A stretch of 64,000 nt of DNA, from NCBI RefSeq assembly GCF_000422645.1, contig NZ_AUGL01000009.1, positions 62,001-126,000 on the forward strand, given 5' to 3'. A program made the position numbers and the translations under genes. The DNA is from Ferrimonas futtsuensis DSM 18154 (GTDB taxonomy: Bacteria; Pseudomonadota; Gammaproteobacteria; Enterobacterales; Shewanellaceae). Below are positions 8,094 through 17,027 of the stretch, piece by piece (the first letter of the stretch is position 1; every line of letters starts with the position of its first letter). The notes under the pieces are model-generated. The model did no database searches. It saw nothing but the letters and a program-made list of their open reading frames with translations, and was not told the DNA's origin.

Positions 8094-8751
8094 GGGTCAG
8101 CTCCGAGATGTAACCGTTTTCGGAGGCGATAAGGCCGTTGGCCATCATCAGCGCCGCTTCCTCGGCGCTCATAAAGCCACTGGCATCCACATGGCTGTCG
8201 CAGCCCTGCTGCTGCCAAAATGGGGTGTCCATCCCCCCTGGGTAGACGCCCACCAGAGTCATGGCCGCGCCCTTGAGCTCAGCCCGAAGTGATTCCACCA
8301 GCCCCTTTACGCCCCATTTGACCGCACAGTAGATCGCCTCATTGGCTTTGCCCTTTTGAGCCGCCGTTGAAGCCACCACCACCAGTTGCACCTGATGCTG
8401 TCTGAATCTGGCCACCGCCTCCTTGGTCACCAGGGCAGCGGTCAGCAGGTTATTGTCCATCAACCGGCGAATTCTGGACTCGTCAAACTGTTCCACAGGA
8501 CCAAAATCACCGCTGCCAGCGCAGTGGATGATCCGGGAAGGCACCTGGGGCAGCGCCTCAAACAGACCCGCTACCTGAGTTTCACAGGTCAAATCTGCGG
8601 CATGGCACACCACCTCAGAGGAGAGGGTCTGGGCCACCGTCTCCAGTTTGGCCTGGCTGCGACCCACCAACACCAGGGGCTGTCCCTGCTGACTGTACAC
8701 TTTGGCCAATGCGGCCCCCAGGCCACTGCCGGCTCCGGTAATCAGAATCAT
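8080..8751 (-). CDS. Short-chain dehydrogenase/reductase (SDR)
   Basis: The 223-residue protein is a classical SDR. It has the N-terminal dinucleotide-binding motif TGAGSGLG right after the start, a Ser in VVASTAA, and the catalytic YCAVK (Tyr-x-x-x-Lys). I used the ATG at 8751, which has GGAGAG six bases upstream; the frame extends 12 codons further without such a site. The short C-terminal part is typical of small bacterial SDRs annotated as YdfG/CsgA-like. NAD(P)-dependent oxidoreduction is expected, but the substrate is unknown. It overlaps the small membrane protein gene tail to tail. Confidence 0.88.
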   Translation of the reverse strand: MILITGAGSGLGAALAKVYSQQGQPLVLVGRSQAKLETVAQTLSSEVVCHAADLTCETQVAGLFEALPQVPSRIIHCAGSGDFGPVEQFDESRIRRLMDNNLLTAALVTKEAVARFRQHQVQLVVVASTAAQKGKANEAIYCAVKWGVKGLVESLRAELKGAAMTLVGVYPGGMDTPFWQQQGCDSHVDASGFMSAEEAALMMANGLIASENGYISELTLIRR

Positions 8752-8817
8752 TCTGCTCTCTCCAAATAGGGGCTGTGATCCCACCAACCATATTACAGGA
8801 CGGTTTCAGGGCACAGG

Positions 8818-9450
8818 CTAGGACGCCAGCGCGGGGAACAGCGTCTTCATGCCTGCGGCGATCACCTCGATGCCGATGGACATCATCAGCAGACCCATAA
8901 TACGGGTGATCACGTTAATGCCAGTCTGGCCGAGCACCTTGAAAATGACCGGCGCAGTGCGAAAAACAATCCAGCTGAGCAGCCCGAAGACGACGATGCA
9001 GGCCGCCATTCCGAGCATCGACTGAGGATCTCGGTGCTGTGAGGCAAATACAATCACCGAACTGATGGCGCCGGGACCAGCCATCAGCGGCAGTGCCAGA
9101 GGCACAACGGCAACCGAGTCCATTGCGGCCGCTTCCCGGCCCTCCTCCTTGTTGTGTTTCACCTCACCCAATTTACCCTGCAACATCGACATGGCAATAA
9201 AGGTGATCAGCACCCCGCCGGCAATGCGGAACGCGGGAATTGAGATGCTGAACAGGTTGAGGATCAACTGACCCGCCACCAGAGTCACCAGCAGGATGAT
9301 CACCACGGAGAAGTTGGCCACTTTGGCGGTCGCCAGGCGCTCCTGTTCAGTCTGGTGACTGGTCAGAGACACAAACACAGGCAGCAGTCCGATGGGATTG
9401 ATGATCGCCACCAGGCCAAGGAAGAATTGCAACAGCAGATAGAAGTCCAC
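8818..9450 (-). CDS. MarC-family integral membrane protein
   Basis: This 210-residue protein has six hydrophobic segments and the MarC (UPF0056) signatures: an N-terminal INPIGLLPVF segment, the loop PLALPLMAGPGAISSVI in the middle, and a C-terminal ITRIMGLLMMSIGIEVI. It starts at a GTG directly after an in-frame stop, so no longer form is possible; the ribosome-binding site is weak. Despite the historical name, members do not confer multiple antibiotic resistance, and their transport role is unresolved. The gene stands alone between an SDR and the adhE control region. Confidence 0.88.
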   Translation of the reverse strand: MDFYLLLQFFLGLVAIINPIGLLPVFVSLTSHQTEQERLATAKVANFSVVIILLVTLVAGQLILNLFSISIPAFRIAGGVLITFIAMSMLQGKLGEVKHNKEEGREAAAMDSVAVVPLALPLMAGPGAISSVIVFASQHRDPQSMLGMAACIVVFGLLSWIVFRTAPVIFKVLGQTGINVITRIMGLLMMSIGIEVIAAGMKTLFPALAS

Positions 9451-9557
9451 TTAGGGTATACGCCTCAATAACAGGAGCCAAAAACGAAGGAGGATACTCT
9501 AGAGAAATCCGCCCCTTGGGAAAAGTGAATTTTTCCTCGTTTAACCCCATTAACTCA

Positions 9558-9582
9558 TTACATTTTCTAATGGCGAATGTAA
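9558..9582. promoter_or_regulatory. Inverted repeat TTACATT-N11-AATGTAA upstream of adhE
   Basis: Two 7-bp arms, perfectly complementary and separated by 11 bp, lie between the divergent marC-family and adhE genes. They differ from the HexR-type box further on. They could bind another dimeric regulator or be a weak, spaced relative of it. Confidence 0.35.
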
Positions 9583-9642
9583 GTTAGCAACATCCAAATT
9601 CGCCCAAACGTGAAGCAGTTAACGGTTTGTGACCGAGAAAAG

Positions 9643-9657
9643 TGTAATTTAATTACA
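9643..9657. promoter_or_regulatory. Candidate HexR operator upstream of adhE
   Basis: TGTAATTTAATTACA is a perfect 15-bp palindrome and fits TGTAAT-WWW-ATTACA, the HexR operator consensus described for Shewanella and relatives. HexR is a sugar-phosphate-sensing regulator of central carbon metabolism. The site's centre is 98 bp upstream of the adhE ATG. A plausible -10 (TATACT at 9697-9702) lies downstream, which would place the site upstream of the core promoter. No hexR gene is in the window; the assignment rests on the motif match and the function of the target. Confidence 0.72.
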
Positions 9658-9747
9658 TCAGCGAAGAGCATTTTTCCTGAACATGGTTCCAAAGCCTATA
9701 CTGACTTGGTTCAGAGGAAAGTGTTTTTAAATTTGAGGACAGTTTAG

Positions 9748-12354
9748 ATGACTGACAAGTCCATTGCCGAACTGAATGCCCTGATTACCCGGGTAAAAGC
9801 GGCCCAGCAGAAATTTGCCAGTTACAGCCAGGAACAGGTGGACGCGATCTTCCGAGCTGCGGCCCTGGCCGCCGCCGATGCCCGTATCCCCCTTGCCCGT
9901 CAGGCTGTTGAGGAAACCGGCATGGGTGTGCTGGAGGACAAGGTGATCAAGAATCACTTTGCCTCTGAGTACATCTACAACAAGTACAAGGACGACAAAA
10001 CCTGCGGCATTCTGGAAGAGGATGAGACCGGCGGCACCATCACCATCGCCGAGCCCGTTGGCCTGATCTGTGGCATTGTGCCCACCACCAACCCCACCTC
10101 TACTGCGGTGTTTAAGGCACTGATCGCCCTGAAGACCCGCAACGGCATCATCTTCTCCCCCCACCCAAGGGCGAAGAACGCCACCAACGCCGCCGCCAAG
10201 CTGGTGCTGGACGCTGCCGTCGCCGCGGGGGCCCCGGAAGACATCATCGGCTGGATTGACACGCCGTCTGTGGCGCTGTCCAACCACCTGATGACCCACG
10301 AAGAGATCAATCTGATTCTGGCCACCGGTGGCCCGGGCATGGTGAAGGCCGCCTACAGCTCAGGCAAGCCCGCCATCGGCGTAGGCGCCGGTAACACCCC
10401 GGTCGTAGTGGACGAAACCGCCGACATCAAACGCGCCGTCAGCTCCATCCTGATGTCCAAGACGTTCGACAATGGCGTGGTCTGCGCCTCCGAGCAGTCG
10501 GTGATCGTGGTCGACAGCATCTACGACGAAGTGCGTGAACGTTTCGCCAGCCACGGCGGCTACCTGCTGAACAAAAGCGAAACCACCAAGGTACGTAAGG
10601 TACTGCTGGTGAACGGCAACCTGAATGCTGACATCGTTGGCCAACCCGCCACCAAGATCGCCGAAATGGCGGGGATCAAGGTCCCCTCCTGGACCAAGGT
10701 TCTGGTCGGTGAGGTTACCAAGACCAGCGTCGATGAAGCCTTTGCTCACGAGAAGCTCTCCCCCACCTTGGCGATGTACCGCGCCAGTGATTTCGAAGAC
10801 GCCGTGACCCAGGCGGAAGAGCTGGTGGCCCTGGGCGGCATCGGCCACACCTCCGCACTGTACACAGATCAGGACCTGCAGGTGGAGCGCATCCGCGTGT
10901 TTGGCCAGCGGATGAAGACCGCGCGCATCCTGATCAACACCCCGGCTTCCCAAGGCGGCATCGGCGACCTGTACAACTTCAAGCTGGCCCCCTCCCTGAC
11001 TCTGGGTTGTGGCTCCTGGGGTGGTAACTCCATCTCAGAGAACGTGGGCCCTCAGCACCTGATCAACAAGAAAACCGTAGCCAAGCGAGCCGAGAATATG
11101 TTGTGGCACAAACTGCCTAAGTCCATCTACTTCCGCCGCGGCGCCCTGCCGGTGGCCCTGGAGGAGCTGAGCGAGCACAAGCGTGCCTGCATCGTGACCG
11201 ACCGCTTCCTGTTCAACAACGGCTACTGCGATGAGACCATCCGCATCCTCAAGGGCCAGGGCCTGGAGGTTGAGGTGTTCTATGAGGTAGAAGCCGACCC
11301 GACTCTGGAAGTGGTGAAAAAGGGTGCAGATATGCTGCACAGCTTCAAGCCAGACGTCATCGTTGCCCTGGGCGGCGGCTCCCCCATGGATGCAGCCAAG
11401 ATCATGTGGGTGATGTATGAGCACCCTGAAGTGGACTTCGCCGATCTGGCCCTGCGCTTCATGGACATCCGCAAGCGTATCTACCGCTTCCCCAAAATGG
11501 GTAAGAAGGCGCAGATGGTGGCGATCCCCACCACCTCCGGCACCGGTTCTGAGGTCACGCCTTTCGCGGTGGTGACCGACGAGCGCACCGGCACCAAGTA
11601 CCCCATCGCCGACTATGAGCTGACGCCCAACATGGCCATCGTTGACGCCAACCTGGTGATGAACATGCCCAAGTCGCTGACCGCCTTCGGTGGCATCGAT
11701 GCGGTGACCCACGCCCTGGAAGCCTTTGTGTCCGTGATGGCCAACGAGTACTCCGACGGTCAGGCGCTGCAGGCTCTGGATCTGCTGTTTAAGCACCTGC
11801 CAGACAGCTACACCGAGGGGGCCAATGCACCCAAGGCCAAGGAGAAGGTGCACAACGCCGCCACCATCGCCGGCATCGCCTTCGCCAACGCCTTCCTGGG
11901 GATCTGTCACTCCATGGCCCACAAGATCGGCGCCGAATTCCATCTGCCACACGGCCTGGCCAACGCCCTGCTGATCACCAACGTTATGCGCTTTAACGGC
12001 ACCGACCTGCCCACCAAGCAGACCGCGTTCAGTCAGTATGACCGTCCTCAGGCCCTGTGCCGCTATGCCGCCATTGCCGATCACCTGCGCCTGGGCGGCG
12101 ACAGCGACCTGGAGAAGCTGGAGCTGCTGATCGCCAAGGTAGAGCAACTGAAAGAGGTGCTGGACATCCCCGCCTCCATTCAGGCCGCCGGCGTGGATGA
12201 GAAGCTGTTCCTGGCCAAGCTGGACGAAGTGGCCGAGGAAGCGTTCGATGACCAGTGCACCGGCGCCAACCCTCGCTACCCGCTGATCAGCGAGCTGAAA
12301 CAGGTTCTGCTGGACAGCTACTACGGCCGCCCCTACAAGGACAGCCACGAGTAA
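9748..12354 (+). CDS. adhE: Bifunctional acetaldehyde-CoA / alcohol dehydrogenase AdhE
   Basis: The 868-residue protein has the fused architecture of AdhE. An N-terminal aldehyde dehydrogenase half (about 1-440) carries catalytic Cys246 in FDNGVVCASEQ. A C-terminal iron-dependent alcohol dehydrogenase half (about 455-868) carries GGGSPMDAAK, TTSGTGSEVTPF and metal-ligand histidines in CHSMAHKIGAEFHLPHG. It reduces acetyl-CoA to acetaldehyde and then ethanol, reoxidising two NADH during fermentation. The length matches the family (about 870-890). The gene is monocistronic, with a HexR-type palindrome upstream and a strong terminator at 12371-12398. Together with nrfA it points to a facultative anaerobe. 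Confidence 0.98.
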   Translation: MTDKSIAELNALITRVKAAQQKFASYSQEQVDAIFRAAALAAADARIPLARQAVEETGMGVLEDKVIKNHFASEYIYNKYKDDKTCGILEEDETGGTITIAEPVGLICGIVPTTNPTSTAVFKALIALKTRNGIIFSPHPRAKNATNAAAKLVLDAAVAAGAPEDIIGWIDTPSVALSNHLMTHEEINLILATGGPGMVKAAYSSGKPAIGVGAGNTPVVVDETADIKRAVSSILMSKTFDNGVVCASEQSVIVVDSIYDEVRERFASHGGYLLNKSETTKVRKVLLVNGNLNADIVGQPATKIAEMAGIKVPSWTKVLVGEVTKTSVDEAFAHEKLSPTLAMYRASDFEDAVTQAEELVALGGIGHTSALYTDQDLQVERIRVFGQRMKTARILINTPASQGGIGDLYNFKLAPSLTLGCGSWGGNSISENVGPQHLINKKTVAKRAENMLWHKLPKSIYFRRGALPVALEELSEHKRACIVTDRFLFNNGYCDETIRILKGQGLEVEVFYEVEADPTLEVVKKGADMLHSFKPDVIVALGGGSPMDAAKIMWVMYEHPEVDFADLALRFMDIRKRIYRFPKMGKKAQMVAIPTTSGTGSEVTPFAVVTDERTGTKYPIADYELTPNMAIVDANLVMNMPKSLTAFGGIDAVTHALEAFVSVMANEYSDGQALQALDLLFKHLPDSYTEGANAPKAKEKVHNAATIAGIAFANAFLGICHSMAHKIGAEFHLPHGLANALLITNVMRFNGTDLPTKQTAFSQYDRPQALCRYAAIADHLRLGGDSDLEKLELLIAKVEQLKEVLDIPASIQAAGVDEKLFLAKLDEVAEEAFDDQCTGANPRYPLISELKQVLLDSYYGRPYKDSHE

Positions 12355-12370
12355 GAGACAACACTATGTC

Positions 12371-12398
12371 AAAGAGCCGCCTCCGGGCGGCTCTTTTT
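12371..12398 (+). terminator. Rho-independent terminator of adhE
   Basis: A perfect 11-bp stem (AAAGAGCCGCC / GGCGGCTCTTT) with a TCCG loop runs into a T-run. It starts 17 nt after the adhE stop. Confidence 0.92.
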
Positions 12399-12472
12399 GT
12401 TTGATTTCCCCCTCTGTGGCCAGACTAACAGAATCAATAAGGTGCTATTAATCCGTAAGTTATATGGCGCAC

Positions 12473-12493
12473 ACAAATGATACAAACATTTGT
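12473..12493. promoter_or_regulatory. Inverted repeat upstream of the GGDEF-EAL gene
   Basis: ACAAATG and CATTTGT form 7-bp arms around a 7-bp AT-rich spacer. They lie 70-90 bp before the chosen start of the GGDEF-EAL gene. This may be an operator, but no regulator is suggested by the sequence. Confidence 0.3.
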
Positions 12494-12562
12494 TTGTAGG
12501 ACTGACTTAACCACAGCGAGCTGCTAGTATTGCGAAAAATTTTCGTCTCCTCTCCCGTCTCG

Positions 12563-14404
12563 ATGCACCTTTATCAGCCTTACTCACCTACCGTTGTCCA
12601 GGGCCTGCACTGGGTCAGTCTCGCCGGCGCCCTGGGGTTCGGTCTGTTTCACCTGCTGTTTGGCTTCAATTATCTGGTGGGCAGCCTTGAGCTGATTGCC
12701 TCCCCCTTTCTTATCTACTCCCTGATGCACACCCGGCGCACCGGGGAACTGAGCCGCCGCGCCCTGTTGGTGTTTACCCTGCTGATAATGGCCGCCATCG
12801 CCGCCTTTACCTATGACAACGGGTTTAGGGGGCTGGCCTTCGTCTTCCCCGTGGTTGCTGGCCTGTTCTACCTGATGTCCATCGCAGCAGCGGGACTGCT
12901 CGGAGGGATCTTTACCCTGGTGCTGTTTGCTCTGGGCTCCCACAGCGTCGGCCCCGACATGTTGTTGCGCTTCGGGGTGTCCGTGGTGATCACCTACTGC
13001 TTTATCTGGTTCCTGGTGCTGGGACAGAAGCAGAGTCTGTCACGACTCAACCGCTCCTATCTGACCGACCCGCTGACCGGGCTGGCCAACCGCCGCGCCA
13101 TGGACAAGTGGCTGTGCCACTACCAGGGGGATCCCCACGCGCTGTGCCTGTTTCAGCTGAACATCCATCAGTTCAAGTCGGTCAACCAGAGATACGGTCG
13201 TGCCAGCGGCGACGCCCTGCTGCAACAGTTGGCGAAGCGGCTGCAGATGTTGCCAGAACAGCTCCTGGCCGATGGATTGATAGTCAGCGGGAAACAGTTA
13301 CTGGCGAGAACCTCGGGAGATGAGTTTGTCCTGGGGCTTCCCATCGGCCGCACTCAGCACAGCGCCCGGGTGGCAGAGGCGATCCACCACCGGTTGACCG
13401 GAGCCTACCAGGTGTTTGAGCATCAGCTCATGCTCACCATGACCCTGGGCTACTCCAGGTGCAACCTGACCACTCCGTCGGACAAACTGCAACAGGCGAA
13501 CCTGGCCACCACTCAGGGCAAGGCCACTCAGCCCGGCCTCTGCTACGAATTCAGTGAGGCGATGGCCAAGGAGATGCAGCTGGAGGCCACCATACTTCAA
13601 GGGCTGAAGCGCGCCATGGACCTTGGTGCCTTTGAACTCAAATATATGCCGATTCATGGGCTGGCCACCCCCTGGTGCACCAGTGCCGAGGTGCTGGTTC
13701 GCTGCACCCTTCCCGAGCTCAAAGGCGTTGGCCCGGACAAATTCATTCCCGTCGCCGAGAAGTATGGACTGATCTACGAGTTGGACCTGTGGATCATTCA
13801 GCGCTGCTTCTCCCAGATTCAGGCTCTGTCCCACAGTCACCGCGAGGAGGTGCGGGACCTTCGCCTGGCACTGAACATCTCCTCCATGCAGTTGAACAAC
13901 CCCAAGCTGGCCCCGAGCCTCCTCAGCCTGGCAACCACCTACGGGATAGACCTCAACCGTCTGGATCTGGAGCTCACCGAGACCGCCATGGTCAGCCACA
14001 CCTCAGAGGGCCTGAATATGCTCACAGAGCTTCGGCGCAATGGCGTCAAGGTGGTGCTGGACGATTTCGGCACCGGCTACACCGCCTTCACCCAGTTGCA
14101 GCACTACCCCATAGACCGGCTGAAGATCGATCGCAGCTTTGTCAGCCAGTTGGAAAGAGAGGGGGCAGAACAGACCCGCTCTCTGGTGGACGTGATCCTG
14201 AGGGTGGCGGCCATCTATGAGATTCCGGTGACCGCCGAAGGGGTGGAGACCCGGGAGCAGGAGGAGTACCTGATCAAACGGGGCTGTCATCAGTTCCAGG
14301 GCTACCTCTACAGCCCGCCTCAAAGCCTGGAATCCCTGCTGGAAGCCCGCCGTCGCCTGATGGCGGACTCCCCGGCCATTACCTCAGTGCCTGCTTACGA
14401 TTGA
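12563..14404 (+). CDS. Membrane GGDEF-EAL protein (c-di-GMP turnover)
   Basis: The 613-residue protein has an N-terminal block of about six membrane helices (to about residue 165), then a GGDEF domain (LTDPLTGLANRRAMD onward) and an EAL domain. The signature loop reads SGDEF, a variant compatible with cyclase activity in some proteins. The EAL start reads EVLVR instead of EALxR. Other phosphodiesterase residues are present: LTETAMV, DDFGTG, KIDRSF and AEGVET. Phosphodiesterase activity is therefore likely; cyclase activity is uncertain. The start is ambiguous: an ATG at 12563 is used, a TTG at 12530 is possible, and neither has a clear ribosome-binding site. It could feed the c-di-GMP riboswitch at 38933. 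Confidence 0.88.
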   Translation: MHLYQPYSPTVVQGLHWVSLAGALGFGLFHLLFGFNYLVGSLELIASPFLIYSLMHTRRTGELSRRALLVFTLLIMAAIAAFTYDNGFRGLAFVFPVVAGLFYLMSIAAAGLLGGIFTLVLFALGSHSVGPDMLLRFGVSVVITYCFIWFLVLGQKQSLSRLNRSYLTDPLTGLANRRAMDKWLCHYQGDPHALCLFQLNIHQFKSVNQRYGRASGDALLQQLAKRLQMLPEQLLADGLIVSGKQLLARTSGDEFVLGLPIGRTQHSARVAEAIHHRLTGAYQVFEHQLMLTMTLGYSRCNLTTPSDKLQQANLATTQGKATQPGLCYEFSEAMAKEMQLEATILQGLKRAMDLGAFELKYMPIHGLATPWCTSAEVLVRCTLPELKGVGPDKFIPVAEKYGLIYELDLWIIQRCFSQIQALSHSHREEVRDLRLALNISSMQLNNPKLAPSLLSLATTYGIDLNRLDLELTETAMVSHTSEGLNMLTELRRNGVKVVLDDFGTGYTAFTQLQHYPIDRLKIDRSFVSQLEREGAEQTRSLVDVILRVAAIYEIPVTAEGVETREQEEYLIKRGCHQFQGYLYSPPQSLESLLEARRRLMADSPAITSVPAYD

Positions 14405-15668
14405 GCGCAATCAGGCGGTCGAGGATGCGATGACCATCCATCCTCAGGCCGTTGTGCTCATACTCCGAGGTGCGCCAGGCCACCAGGTTCGCCACCTGAT
14501 CGATGGTTTCCTCCGAGAAGGCGTACTCCACGAACATATCTTCGGTGTAAACCGCTGCGGCCACAGGCACCGGGTTTTTCGCCAGCTGAGCCGGGTCATA
14601 CAGGGGAGGCCAGTCGCTTTTACTGGCCAGGGCATCGGCCAGGGACGCCAAAGGCTTCAGACCCTGAAACTGCTCGGTCATCCAGGGGTAGACCATCTCC
14701 CCGGTAAAGCGCAGCGGCCGGTCCGGCCGGTAATCAAACTCCGGGAACTCAGCCCGCACCCTGTGCGCCGCCCAGCGCGATGCCCGCCCCTGGTTGTAGA
14801 TTGGCTCGTGAAGCAGGGTGTAGAGGGGATTGGTGTCATAATCGAGCATCTGCATCACCCCATGCAGGAAAACCGGGTTTAACACGGTACCCGCGGGAGA
14901 GGGCAGCAACGCCTGCTCCAGCAGAAAATGCAGCGCTTCGGCCCCCTCCTCCACTCCGAGGTGAATCCCCAGCAATTGGAAGCGCTCCACCGTCAGCCTG
15001 GCGCCATCGGGCAGGCGCACATCGTGGGCACACAGATAGGCGGCTATCTCATCCGCCAGAGCCTGGGCACCGGGGAAACGCTCAAAGAAAGAGCGGTTTT
15101 TCTGCGCGACCCGCTGATAGGTCGCCCGGTACACCTCCTCCGCTTCACGAACCAGGGAGGGGAGGCCCCCGGTGATGTAGGCTTCGGTGATCCCCTGATG
15201 GGCAACACTCAGGTACCGCAAAACACAAAAACCGCCAAAGCTCTGTCCCAGTATGCTCCACGGCCGCTCCCCGAGCAGCTGATGGCGGATTGCTTCGGCA
15301 TCTCGCACAATGTTGTCTGCCCTGTGGTGCGTCAGGTAGTGCAGTTGCTGCTTTGCACTCAGGGCCGACAGAGCGGTGCTATGAATGGGCGTCGACAGGC
15401 CGGTGCCTCTCTGATCCAGCAGCAATACCCGAAACTCCTCCAGTGCCCGGTCCAGCCAGCCGGAACGCCTGGCGGGCCTCAGCGCACCAAACCCCGGGCC
15501 CCCCTGGAAGAACACCAACATGGGCAGCGACTCACGCATCTTGTCCGGAGCCCAAAGCTCCCGGGCAAACACCTCGATATGCGGCCCCTGGGGATCGGCA
15601 TAATCCAGAGGCAGAGAGAACCGATGCTCAGCAGTTTCAACACCGGCCAGGTAGGCTTGGTTTATCAT
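14379..15668 (-). CDS. Alpha/beta hydrolase, proline iminopeptidase-like (S33)
   Basis: The 429-residue protein has the S33 hallmarks in order: an oxyanion-loop FFQGGPGFG, the strand LLDQRGTGLSTP, and a nucleophile elbow GQSFGG. A long cap domain and a C-terminal His (MDGHRILD) follow. The family cleaves N-terminal proline or other residues from peptides, but many members act on other amides or esters. ATGs at 15671 and 15668 are adjacent; 15668 has the better spacing (six bases) to AAAGGA. It sits 17 nt downstream of the VOC gene and is probably co-transcribed with it. The last 26 nt overlap the convergent GGDEF-EAL gene. Confidence 0.85.
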   Translation of the reverse strand: MINQAYLAGVETAEHRFSLPLDYADPQGPHIEVFARELWAPDKMRESLPMLVFFQGGPGFGALRPARRSGWLDRALEEFRVLLLDQRGTGLSTPIHSTALSALSAKQQLHYLTHHRADNIVRDAEAIRHQLLGERPWSILGQSFGGFCVLRYLSVAHQGITEAYITGGLPSLVREAEEVYRATYQRVAQKNRSFFERFPGAQALADEIAAYLCAHDVRLPDGARLTVERFQLLGIHLGVEEGAEALHFLLEQALLPSPAGTVLNPVFLHGVMQMLDYDTNPLYTLLHEPIYNQGRASRWAAHRVRAEFPEFDYRPDRPLRFTGEMVYPWMTEQFQGLKPLASLADALASKSDWPPLYDPAQLAKNPVPVAAAVYTEDMFVEYAFSEETIDQVANLVAWRTSEYEHNGLRMDGHRILDRLIALNRKQALR

Positions 15669-15685
15669 CATACGTCCTTTAAGAA

Positions 15686-16078
15686 TCACCCCTGAGTGCG
15701 CCGCTCTGCATGCAGGGCCAACCGGTTTCCTTCACTGTCGAGAATGAGTGCCCTGAATCCATGGGGGCCGATGCTGTGTACCCCCTGGAGCACGGTCCCG
15801 CCCATGTCGGTCACCAACTCAACCGCCTCGTCGATGCGGCCATCCACATTGAGGTACACCAGAATTCCCTGTTGGCTGGTCACCTTCATCTCGTCCACCA
15901 CCAGACATCCGCCATTGCCCAGTTCATGGTCCAGCACCCCGAAGCGCACCCCTTCGTACTCCTCAATCTGCACCTTGATCGCCAGCACCCGGGCGTAGAA
16001 GGCCGCCGCCCGATCAAGGTCCGCCACGGGAATATCGAACCAGACAGCGCGGTTGTAGTTGGTATTGAAATCCGTCAT
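15686..16078 (-). CDS. VOC-family (glyoxalase/bleomycin-resistance fold) protein
   Basis: This 130-residue protein has two beta-alpha-beta-beta-beta modules of the vicinal-oxygen-chelate fold. The first begins with AVWFDIPVADLDRAAAFYARVL. The second contains ILVYLNVDGRIDEAVELV and ends in ALILDSEGNRLALHA, the usual metal-ligand Glu region. It is one of many small VOC proteins whose substrates cannot be told from sequence. It lies first in a probable two-gene unit with the S33-type hydrolase. Confidence 0.85.
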   Translation of the reverse strand: MTDFNTNYNRAVWFDIPVADLDRAAAFYARVLAIKVQIEEYEGVRFGVLDHELGNGGCLVVDEMKVTSQQGILVYLNVDGRIDEAVELVTDMGGTVLQGVHSIGPHGFRALILDSEGNRLALHAERRTQG

Positions 16079-16370
16079 CTCACCTCTCCCTTTGAGCTCG
16101 CCGCCTGTCAGCCCCGCGGCAGCAATATCCTATCAGTCTGATTAACTTATTTATCTTTCCATATTAATGGCACCGAGCGCCACAGATTATCATTAACAAC
16201 GCTGGCTTCAGCCAGCACACGCCACTCATCTAAGCCCCATGGCGTCACCCTCCATTAAACAGAAAAAACAGAAAACCAAAGAGGATCCAAAGTGATGACT
16301 GCTGCGTACTACTAGGTCGAAGCCACTGATTCTTTGCTATATTTTGTTCATTAGCTGTACGGGAGGCCCG

Positions 16371-17027
16371 ATGATTAGCGTCAAGGATGTGGATCTATTC
16401 AGAACTCAGGGACGGGCCAGGAGACAGATTTTGCGCCACTGCAGCCTCGAACTGGAGGCGGGGCAACAACTGGCCATCATGGGGGAGTCAGGGGCAGGCA
16501 AGTCCACCCTGCTCCACCTGATTGCCGGGCTGGAGCGCCCCGATGACGGCAGCATTCAGGTCAATGGACACCGAGTCGATCAACTGGACGCAGACCAGCT
16601 CTCCCTCTATCGCCGCCGAATCGGACTGGTGTTTCAGCAGTTCAATCTGCTGCCCACCCTGACGGTGGGTGACAACATCCTGTTTCAGCATCGCCTGAAC
16701 CTGCTCACCCACCCTGAGGAGGTGATGGACACTCTGGTTGAGCCCTTGGGCCTTGCCTCTCTCTGGAAGCTCTATCCCGACCAGCTCTCGGGCGGAGAGC
16801 AGCAACGGGTCGCCATCGCCCGAGCCCTGGCCCACCACCCGCCGCTTGTCCTGGCCGATGAACCTACAGGCAACTTGGACGAAGCCACCGGGGATGAGGT
16901 GATGGAGATCTTTACCCGTCTGTCCAAGGCCCTCAATCAGACACTGATTCTGGTGACTCACAGCCCCAGGGTAGCGTCCATGCTTGGACAGACACTCCAT
17001 CTCAGGCAGGGGCAGCTCCATGATTGA
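16371..17027 (+). CDS. ABC transporter ATP-binding protein, LolD/MacB-like
   Basis: The 218-residue ATPase has Walker [10 protein letters not shown], a Q-loop in [11 protein letters not shown], the signature [15 protein letters not shown] and Walker [12 protein letters not shown]. This places it with the LolD/FtsE/MacB type-VII group. The ATG at 16371 has GGGAGG four bases upstream; the longer frame begins with a TTG that has no such site. It overlaps the permease gene by 8 nt and is followed by an AttH-type lipoprotein gene. This three-gene unit resembles the AttEFGH-type mechanotransmission or export system rather than the essential LolCDE. Confidence 0.92.
   Translation: MISVKDVDLFRTQGRARRQILRHCSLELEAGQQLAIMGESGAGKSTLLHLIAGLERPDDGSIQVNGHRVDQLDADQLSLYRRRIGLVFQQFNLLPTLTVGDNILFQHRLNLLTHPEEVMDTLVEPLGLASLWKLYPDQLSGGEQQRVAIARALAHHPPLVLADEPTGNLDEATGDEVMEIFTRLSKALNQTLILVTHSPRVASMLGQTLHLRQGQLHD

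Noticed and set aside
11035-12348. Long open frame of 437 codons antisense to the second half of adhE
   Set aside because: It lies fully opposite strongly conserved AdhE sequence, is rich in Gly, His, Gln and Val, has no ribosome-binding site, and arises from the third-position GC bias of adhE.
13310-13330. Reading the SGDEF loop as proof of an inactive GGDEF domain
   Set aside because: Some active cyclases tolerate Ser or Ala at the first position, so inactivity cannot be claimed from this substitution alone.
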